Position numbers and translations under genes: made by a program. Positions 40,342 through 45,049 of a DNA stretch of 45,049 bases are shown here, in pieces. Origin of the DNA: Variovorax sp. KK3 (GTDB lineage: Bacteria > Pseudomonadota > Gammaproteobacteria > Burkholderiales > Burkholderiaceae_C); assembly GCF_001984055.1 (NCBI RefSeq), contig NZ_LYVO01000059.1:1-45049 (forward strand), written 5' to 3'. Under the pieces are notes generated by a model. That model was not told the DNA's origin, ran no database searches, and saw only the letters and a program-made list of their open reading frames with translations. Each line of letters begins with the position of its first letter. Positions within the stretch are counted from its first letter, which is position 1.

Positions 40342-41415
40342 ATGAAGGCGCTGCGCATCTACGCGGGCCCCGCGGCACGGGCGCACATCGCCGCGCAGGG
40401 CCTGGCGCCGGCGGACGTGCGTACCGTGCCGGGCGCGGCCGGCGGCCCCAAGGGGCTGATCCTCGGGCCCATCGACCGCTTCGTCTTCAGCGACTGGCTG
40501 CCGCAGGCCAGCCAACCGGTGGACCTCGTCGGTGCCTCCATCGGCGCCTGGCGGCTCGCCTGCGCCTGCCTCGACGATCCGAAAACGGCCTTCGAGCAAT
40601 TCGAGCACGGCTACATCCACCAGCGCTTCGACGTGCCGCCCGGGCAGAAGCGGATGAGCGCGAAGCAGGTCAGCGCCCAGTTCGGCGAAGGCCTGCGCGA
40701 CTTCTACGGTGCCCGTACACCCGAGGTGTTGACTCATCCGCGCTACCGGCTGCACGTGATCACCGCGCGCGGCCGCCATATCCTGGGGCGCGAGGGCAGG
40801 GCGCGCACGCCGGCCGGCTACCTGGGCGCCTTCATCACCAACAGCGTGCATCGAAAGAGCCTGGGCGCCTGGCTGGAACGCGTGGTGTTTTCCAGCCCCC
40901 ATGCGTCGCTGCCTTTCGGCACGCAGGACTTCCGCACACGGCAGGTGCCGCTGGCCGAAAGCAACTTCGCGCTCGCGCTGCAGGCCTCGTGCTCGATCCC
41001 CTTCATGCTGGAGGCGGTGCACGACATCCCGGGCGCGCCGCCTGGTGCGTACTGGGACGGCGGCATCACCGACTACCACCTGCACCTGAACTACAGCGCG
41101 GCCGACGGCATCGTGCTGTACCCGCACTTCCAGCAGGCGGTGGTGCCGGGCTGGCTGGACAAGGGCCTCAAGTGGCGGCACAAGCCCACGCGCTTTCTCG
41201 ACCGCACGGTGGTGCTGGCGCCCGACCCTGAATGGGTGCGGGGCCTGCCGAACGCGAAGCTGCCGGATCGCAACGACTTCCTGCGCTACGGCAACGACAC
41301 GCAGGCCCGTATCCGGGACTGGGGCATCGCCGCGCGCGAGGCGCGGCGGCTGGCCGATGAATTCGCCGACTGGCTGCGGCGCGGCAGCCCGGTGCAGGAC
41401 GTGCAGCCGCTCTGA
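40342..41415 (+). CDS. Patatin-like phospholipase
   Basis: 357 aa from ATG 40342. The patatin catalytic dyad is present: the nucleophile elbow GASIGAW has Ser67, and the Asp of the dyad is Asp239 in WDGGITDYH. The oxyanion-hole stretch is GAAGGPKGL (residues 31-39), a loose form of the usual D-G-G-G-x-R-G. No signal peptide or membrane helix. The protein should be a cytoplasmic or peripheral lipid acyl hydrolase; a substrate cannot be named. It sits 14 bp after the acyltransferase gene, and an acyl donor link between the two is conceivable. The region has no Shine-Dalgarno, so translation is probably coupled to its upstream neighbour. Confidence 0.85.
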   Translation: MKALRIYAGPAARAHIAAQGLAPADVRTVPGAAGGPKGLILGPIDRFVFSDWLPQASQPVDLVGASIGAWRLACACLDDPKTAFEQFEHGYIHQRFDVPPGQKRMSAKQVSAQFGEGLRDFYGARTPEVLTHPRYRLHVITARGRHILGREGRARTPAGYLGAFITNSVHRKSLGAWLERVVFSSPHASLPFGTQDFRTRQVPLAESNFALALQASCSIPFMLEAVHDIPGAPPGAYWDGGITDYHLHLNYSAADGIVLYPHFQQAVVPGWLDKGLKWRHKPTRFLDRTVVLAPDPEWVRGLPNAKLPDRNDFLRYGNDTQARIRDWGIAAREARRLADEFADWLRRGSPVQDVQPL

Positions 41416-41469
41416 ATCGACGGCCGGCTACATTCGGGGCTGACGTCAATCCCGGAGGATCTCTTCACC

Positions 41470-41688
41470 ATGAATGCCACCCGAATCATCGGCCTCATCC
41501 TGATCGTCGCCGGCATCGCCGCCATCGGCATGGGCGGCTTCAGCTTCACCAAGGAAACCCACCAGGCCAAGATCGGGCCGATCGAGCTGTCGGTGAAGGA
41601 GAAGGAGACCGTGAGCTTCCCGACCTGGGCCGGCGTGGCCGCGATCGTGGTAGGAGGCGCCCTCGTCGTCTTCGGTGGAAAGAAATAG
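41470..41688 (+). CDS. Small two-helix membrane protein (DUF3185-like)
   Basis: 72 aa, with a strong GGAGG Shine-Dalgarno at the right distance. Two hydrophobic helices (IIGLILIVAGIAAIGMGGFSF at the start; WAGVAAIVVGGALVVFGG at the end) flank a polar loop, KETHQAKIGPIELSVKEKETV. The pattern matches small membrane proteins grouped under DUF3185 or unnamed. Function unknown. The gap after it holds a C-rich hairpin that may end transcription. Confidence 0.7.
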   Translation: MNATRIIGLILIVAGIAAIGMGGFSFTKETHQAKIGPIELSVKEKETVSFPTWAGVAAIVVGGALVVFGGKK

Positions 41689-41693
41689 CTCTC

Positions 41694-41745
41694 CCCCAGG
41701 CTCCCCCACTTCGTGTGGTCCGCCCACCCCCTCACCGGGGGCAAC
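41694..41745. repeat. C-rich intergenic element with a small hairpin
   Basis: The stretch begins with two C-runs (TCTCCCCCAGGCTCCCCC) and ends in CCCCC-TCACC-GGGGG (41727-41741, 5-bp stem, 5-nt loop). I recall similar C-rich pieces repeated between genes in Comamonadaceae genomes, but a genome-wide copy count is needed to call it a repeat family. It lies between convergent genes, where it might help termination, though no T-run follows. Confidence 0.35.
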
Positions 41746-41818
41746 ACCAACGGCCCGGCGAAGTTGGTTCCGCGGTGTTCCCGGCTGCATCGTGCGAACG
41801 ATCAACTCACGGCGTTGA

Positions 41819-42304
41819 TCATTCCTCCGGCACGTACTTGTTGCCCGCCGCCTTGTACCGATCGATCGCCTTGCTCAGGTCTTCCAGCTCTGCGCAGGCC
41901 GGGTTGCACAGGCGCTGCAGCCGGCCCTGACGCTCCTCCGCCTTGGGCAGGTTGCCGAGGATCAGGTAGAGCTCACCCGAGTATTCGAGCGCGCCGCGGT
42001 GGTTGGGGTCGATGCGCAGCGCGGCGTCGTAGTGGCGCTCGGCACCCGCATAGTCCGGCGTCTTGCCTTTGCGCAGGCTGTAGCCCATCAGGTTGTTCCA
42101 GTCGGCGCTGGCGGTGTCTTCGACCTTCTTGAGCTCGGCGATGGCGCGCTGCCGGTTCCTGGCCTCGATCTGCGAGCGCGCTGCCGCCAGCTTCAGGGCC
42201 GGCGGCGTCGATTCGTTGTCCGCCGCGTAGGCCGGCAACTGGAACGCGGCGGCGAGGGCCGCGCAAACGAGCAGATGGCGATGGGTCGGGATGGCGGTCT
42301 TCAT
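41819..42304 (-). CDS. Exported TPR-like protein, copy 2 of a tandem pair
   Basis: 161 aa. A signal peptide (HLLVCAALAAAFQLPAYA) precedes a helical domain with one or two TPR-like repeats: DWNNLMGYSLRKGKTPDYAGAERHYDAALRIDPNHRGALEYSGELYLILGNLPKAEE. A C-N-P-A-C pair near the C-terminus may form a disulfide. It is clearly homologous to the gene directly upstream (42309-42824), and only 4 bp separate the two, so this is a tandem duplication within one operon. A perfect 7-bp inverted repeat, GATCAAC/GTTGATC (41800-41820), overlaps the stop codon. Protein-protein interaction in the periplasm is likely; the partner is unknown. Confidence 0.8.
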   Translation of the reverse strand: MKTAIPTHRHLLVCAALAAAFQLPAYAADNESTPPALKLAAARSQIEARNRQRAIAELKKVEDTASADWNNLMGYSLRKGKTPDYAGAERHYDAALRIDPNHRGALEYSGELYLILGNLPKAEERQGRLQRLCNPACAELEDLSKAIDRYKAAGNKYVPEE

Positions 42305-42308
42305 CCGC

Positions 42309-42824
42309 TCATTGTGCGGCGCGCGCGCTGCTTTGCGCAGCCTCTTCGGGGTCCGGCACGTACTGGTTGCCTGCGGCCAGGTAGCGCGCGATCGCCTTGC
42401 TCAATCGCTCCTGCTCGAAGCAGGCGTTGTTGCAGACCAGCTTCAACGTGGTCAGCCGCTGCTGTGCCTTGGGCAGGTTGCCGAGCACCAGGTAGAGCTC
42501 GCCCGAATACGACAGCGCGCCGCGGTGGCTGGGCTCGATGCGCAAGGCCGCGTCGTAGAAGCGCTCGGCCGCCGCATAGTCGGGCACCTTGGCCTTGCGC
42601 AGGCTGAAGCCCATCAGGTTGTTCCAGTCGGCATCGTTCGGCGCATTCACGCCTTGCAGTTCGGCGATGGCGCCCTTCCAGTCGCGCGCCTCGATGAAGG
42701 CGCGGGCGTTCGCCAGGCGAATCGCGGAAGGCAGCGATGCCGAGTCGACGGCGTACGCCGGCATGGCCAAGGTCAGCATGCCGGCGAGCAGCATGCAGGC
42801 GGTGTAGATCGAGACGATGTTCAT
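42309..42824 (-). CDS. Exported TPR-like protein, copy 1 of a tandem pair
   Basis: 171 aa from ATG 42824, with GAGGAA 7 nt upstream; the ATG at 42878 lacks a site and would spoil the signal peptide. The signal peptide (TACMLLAGMLTLAMPAYAVD) is followed by the same helical TPR-like core as its neighbour: DWNNLMGFSLRKAKVPDYAAAERFYDAALRIEPSHRGALSYSGELYLVLGNLPKAQQ, with a C-N-N-A-C pair. The two cores differ mostly by conservative changes, whereas signal peptides and C-terminal tails differ more, indicating an old duplication. The tail here (DPEEAAQSSARAAQ) is longer. Function unknown. Confidence 0.82.
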   Translation of the reverse strand: MNIVSIYTACMLLAGMLTLAMPAYAVDSASLPSAIRLANARAFIEARDWKGAIAELQGVNAPNDADWNNLMGFSLRKAKVPDYAAAERFYDAALRIEPSHRGALSYSGELYLVLGNLPKAQQRLTTLKLVCNNACFEQERLSKAIARYLAAGNQYVPDPEEAAQSSARAAQ

Positions 42825-42933
42825 GGCGATTCCTCGTGGGCTGCGTCGTTGCCATGAAGCGTAGGCGGCGTCAACCAAGGGGTCTTGAATATTTGCGCCA
42901 TGCGACCCACGAGCGCCGGGCCGCTGCGGGCAT

Positions 42934-44019
42934 TCAGACGCTGAGCTTGCCGAAGCCCGAGTCGCGCGCCAGCACGATCGCCCGGCCGCGGCTGTCGACC
43001 TCGAGCTTCGAGAAGACGCTGGTCAGGTGATTGCGCACCGTCTTCTCCGACAAGCCCAGCGTGGCCGCGATCTGTGCGTTGTCGCGGCCTTGGGCCAGCA
43101 GTTCCACCAGTTCGCGTTCGCGCGCGGTCAAGGTCTCGAAGACGGGTGCGCGTGACGGCGCGGCCTCGGCCAGGAAGCGCTGCACCTCGTCGAGCCAGTG
43201 GGCCCAGCCCGGCTCGTGGCCGACGATCAGGTGGTTGCCGCTGTCGATCGGCACGAAGCGCGCGCCCGGAATCGCGCTGGCGATGAGCCGCCCCTCCGCG
43301 AAAGGCACGCGCACGTCGCGCGTGGAGTGCAGCACCAGCGTCGGGCAGCGCACTTCGGCCAGATGCTGCACGACGTCGATGTGATCGAACTCGCGCATGA
43401 AGCGCGCCGCGTTCGACGGCGATGTAGATATGCGCTCCAGTTCGTTGAACCAGCGGTGCTGCTCGGGCGTGCCGCCGGGGATGAACTGGCTGGTGAAGAA
43501 CTGCCGGAAGGCTGCGTCCTGCTTGCCCCAGCCCAGCTCGGCCAGCTTGCGCATCATCTCGGCCTCTTCGCGCTGTTCGATCGAAGGGTTGCGCACCAGG
43601 CGCCCGCGCGCATAGCCGCCGTGCAGCACCAGGTGGCTCACCCGATCGGGATGCCGGGCCGCGTAGGCGATGGCGATGGAGGCACCCTGCGAGATACCGA
43701 GCAGCCCGAAGCGCTCGGCGCCCAGTGCGTCGACCAGGGTTTCGAGGTCGCGCAGCCAGCTGTCGAAGCTCAGGTCGGCCACCTCCCAGTCCGACAGCCC
43801 GCAGCCGCGCTCGTCGTAGCGCACGAAGGTCGACACGGCCGACAGCCCGTGTAGCGCATGGCGCCACACCGGGCTTTCCCAGTCGAATTCGAGGTGCGAC
43901 AGCCAGGTGGCCGCCTTGATCAGCAAAGGCCCCTGGCCCGAGAGCGCATAGGCGAGGCGCACGCCGTCGTGGCCGCGGGCGAAGCGAATCTGCTGGCGTG
44001 GTGCAAGGAGCTTGTGCAC
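42934..44019 (-). CDS. Alpha/beta-hydrolase-LuxR fusion transcription regulator
   Basis: 361 aa. The N-terminal 270 residues are a full alpha/beta-hydrolase domain: VRYDERGCGLSDW, nucleophile elbow GISQGAS (Ser110), HPDRVSHLVLHGG, acid-loop LVLHSTRDVRVPF and a late His in SGNHLIVGHEP, so the triad looks intact. The C-terminal 65 residues are a LuxR/GerE helix-turn-helix: LTARERELVELLAQGRDNAQIAATLGLSEKTVRNHLTSVFSKL. A soluble regulator that binds, and perhaps hydrolyses, a small ester or lactone ligand is likely. No receiver or autoinducer domain is present. It does not share a promoter with an obvious target, and the TPR pair is the nearest co-directional set. Confidence 0.88.
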   Translation of the reverse strand: MHKLLAPRQQIRFARGHDGVRLAYALSGQGPLLIKAATWLSHLEFDWESPVWRHALHGLSAVSTFVRYDERGCGLSDWEVADLSFDSWLRDLETLVDALGAERFGLLGISQGASIAIAYAARHPDRVSHLVLHGGYARGRLVRNPSIEQREEAEMMRKLAELGWGKQDAAFRQFFTSQFIPGGTPEQHRWFNELERISTSPSNAARFMREFDHIDVVQHLAEVRCPTLVLHSTRDVRVPFAEGRLIASAIPGARFVPIDSGNHLIVGHEPGWAHWLDEVQRFLAEAAPSRAPVFETLTARERELVELLAQGRDNAQIAATLGLSEKTVRNHLTSVFSKLEVDSRGRAIVLARDSGFGKLSV

Positions 44020-44077
44020 AGCCCCCGAGTGGAAGGCGTTTGCTCCGGACGGTCAATAAACCGGATGGCCGGCGTGC

Positions 44078-45049
44078 TCAACCGGCTTGCCGGATTGCCG
44101 CGAGCGCCTGGGCCAGCGCCACCACCGACAGCGGTGCCGAACCCTCTGCCTTGTTGTTGATCGCCACGTAGGCCGGATGCCCCGCACCGGTGGTGCCGGC
44201 GATCACGCGCGCCAGGGCATCGCGGGTCTGGGGATCGGGGTCGACCAGCTTGTCGAAGGGCTCGTAGAGCTTCTTGGCGCCTTCGTAGCCGTAGGCGCCG
44301 TGCAGACGGTTCAAGTTCCACCGGCACACCAGCGGCCCAGGCCACAGCGCGCGCAGCAGCGGCAGCTGGTCGGCGATGGGCGGCATCTTCGGATGCAGGC
44401 CGAGGCAGTACGTGGCGCCGGCCTCGCGCAGCACCTGGGCCAGCGCCGGCGTCAGCAACTCGGGATTGCGCAGCTCGAGGGCGACCACCGCGTCCGGTGC
44501 CTGCGGCCGCAGTGCCGGCAGGGCGAGCAGCATGCGCCGCAGGCGTTCGAGCACGTCCGGAAGCTGCGCCAGCATCGCGCCGGGTAGCGGGCTGATCTGG
44601 AACACCAGCACGCCCAGCTTCGCGCCCAGGCCGGTGAGCGCCGGCGCGGCGAACTCCTGCGCTGCCAGCACCGGGTCGAGAAAGGCCGGGTTGGCCTGCA
44701 TGCCGCGCCCGTCCTCGTCGCGCACCAGTGCATCGGCCACGAGGCTCGGCGCCTTCACCATGAAGCGGAAGTCTTCCGGCACCGCGGCCGCGTAGGCCGC
44801 GTACTGGCTGGCCGTGAGCGGCCGGTAGAAGCCGCGGTCGAGGCTCACGGTGCGAAGCAGCGGATGCTGCGCATAGGCCGCGAGTCCGTGCTTGGAGAGC
44901 ACCGATTGTTCGTAGTCGCCGTTCCAGACCAGGCCCGCCCAACCGGGAAAGAACCACGAAGAAGTGCCCAGGCGCAACTGCGGTGGCAGGTCGGCCGCGA
45001 GCGCCTGGGCACTTCTTCGTGGTTCTTTCCCGGTTGGGCGGGCCTGGTC
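44078..45049 (-). CDS. DUF72 family protein (5' end unreliable at window edge)
   Basis: The frame is open from the stop at 44078 to the right edge. From 44977 leftwards it encodes a typical DUF72 TIM-barrel protein: RLGTSSWFFPGWAGLVW, YEQSVLSKHGLAAYAQHPLL, VSLDRGFYRPLT, DFRFMVKAPSLV, VFQISPLPG, VVALELRNPELL, LHPKMPPI and AYVAINNKAEGSAPLSV. A TTG at 44977 is the only start-like codon there. Upstream codons to about 45000 (ALAADLPPQ) look genuine, but 45001-45049 is a reversed copy of 44927-44975, so codons read from it are not trustworthy and the true start is off the window. DUF72 function is unsettled. Confidence 0.85.
   Translation of the reverse strand, partial: DQARPTGKEPRRSAQALAADLPPQLRLGTSSWFFPGWAGLVWNGDYEQSVLSKHGLAAYAQHPLLRTVSLDRGFYRPLTASQYAAYAAAVPEDFRFMVKAPSLVADALVRDEDGRGMQANPAFLDPVLAAQEFAAPALTGLGAKLGVLVFQISPLPGAMLAQLPDVLERLRRMLLALPALRPQAPDAVVALELRNPELLTPALAQVLREAGATYCLGLHPKMPPIADQLPLLRALWPGPLVCRWNLNRLHGAYGYEGAKKLYEPFDKLVDPDPQTRDALARVIAGTTGAGHPAYVAINNKAEGSAPLSVVALAQALAAIRQAG
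44927..45049. repeat. Perfect 49-bp inverted repeat ending at the window edge
   Basis: The arm 44927-44975 is the exact reverse complement of 45001-45049, around a 25-nt loop. The left arm is coding sequence of the DUF72 gene, while the right arm ends exactly at the last base. A fold-back of this length and perfection at a sequence end is typical of a chimeric read or assembly artefact, and less likely to be a real hairpin. Confidence 0.95.

Noticed and set aside
41800..41820. GATCAAC/GTTGATC hairpin as a strong intrinsic terminator
   Set aside because: A 7-bp stem without a following T-run in either direction; kept only as a minor observation.
1..45049. CRISPR array, prophage, insertion sequence or integrative element
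   Set aside because: No regularly spaced repeats, transposase, integrase, phage structural genes or tRNA attachment duplication were seen, and composition looks even throughout.

Overview
The window is GC-rich, gene-dense bacterial DNA with short gaps, many ATGA stop/start overlaps and strong third-position G/C. Three consecutive Bug/TctC-type periplasmic receptors, a pqiA gene split into two frames, DUF4124, DUF2239, DUF899 and DUF72 proteins all point to Burkholderiales. Comamonadaceae, close to Variovorax, is my best guess; this is inferred from gene content, since there is no rRNA marker. I see no phage, IS element, CRISPR array, tRNA or rRNA. Both edges cut genes, and the right edge ends in a perfect 49-bp fold-back repeat that looks like an assembly artefact.

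Layout. 1-481: DUF4124 envelope protein (minus, cut by the left edge). 799-4374: pqiA1-pqiA2-pqiB-pqiC, an MCE-type lipid transport operon. 4379-4927: ogt-type DNA alkyl repair. 4941-5978: EEP-fold hydrolase (minus). 6146-10528: three MFS exporters in a row, one of the Bcr/CflA type and two of the 14-helix EmrB/QacA type, with a possible PIN-toxin remnant between the second and third. 10553-13891: five-PAS hybrid histidine kinase (minus), divergent from the next block. 14121-23799: seven plus-strand genes forming a redox/haem module: di-haem c-type lipoprotein, GMC flavoprotein, small unknown protein, unknown membrane protein, DyP peroxidase, catalase-fold protein and a membrane cNMP-binding protein. 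23778-24464: lipoprotein (minus).

24559-31074 is a minus-strand sugar-acid operon, read right to left: IlvD/Edd (L-arabonate-type) dehydratase, RraA-family aldolase, three Bug receptors and a D-2-hydroxyacid dehydrogenase. It is divergent from a GntR/FCD regulator (31171-31878), and a 16-bp near-palindrome fills the spacer of the apparent operon promoter. 32017-34672: GAF protein, acetate kinase and DUF899 protein. 34688-36738: DUF2239 and MATE exporter (minus). 36905-39259: tex. 39284-41688: acyltransferase, patatin-like lipase and a small DUF3185-like protein. 41819-42824: tandem duplicated small exported proteins (minus). 42934-44019: alpha/beta-hydrolase-LuxR fusion regulator (minus). 44078-45049: DUF72 protein (minus, 5' end compromised).

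The best candidate for an undescribed system is 14121-23799. Three different haem-protein folds, an FAD oxidase/dehydrogenase and two unrecognised proteins are packed almost without gaps. The catalase-fold member appears to lack the catalytic distal histidine, so simple peroxide disposal is an unlikely role. Oxidation of a hydrophobic or lipid substrate at the envelope is a reasonable hypothesis but is not shown by the sequence.
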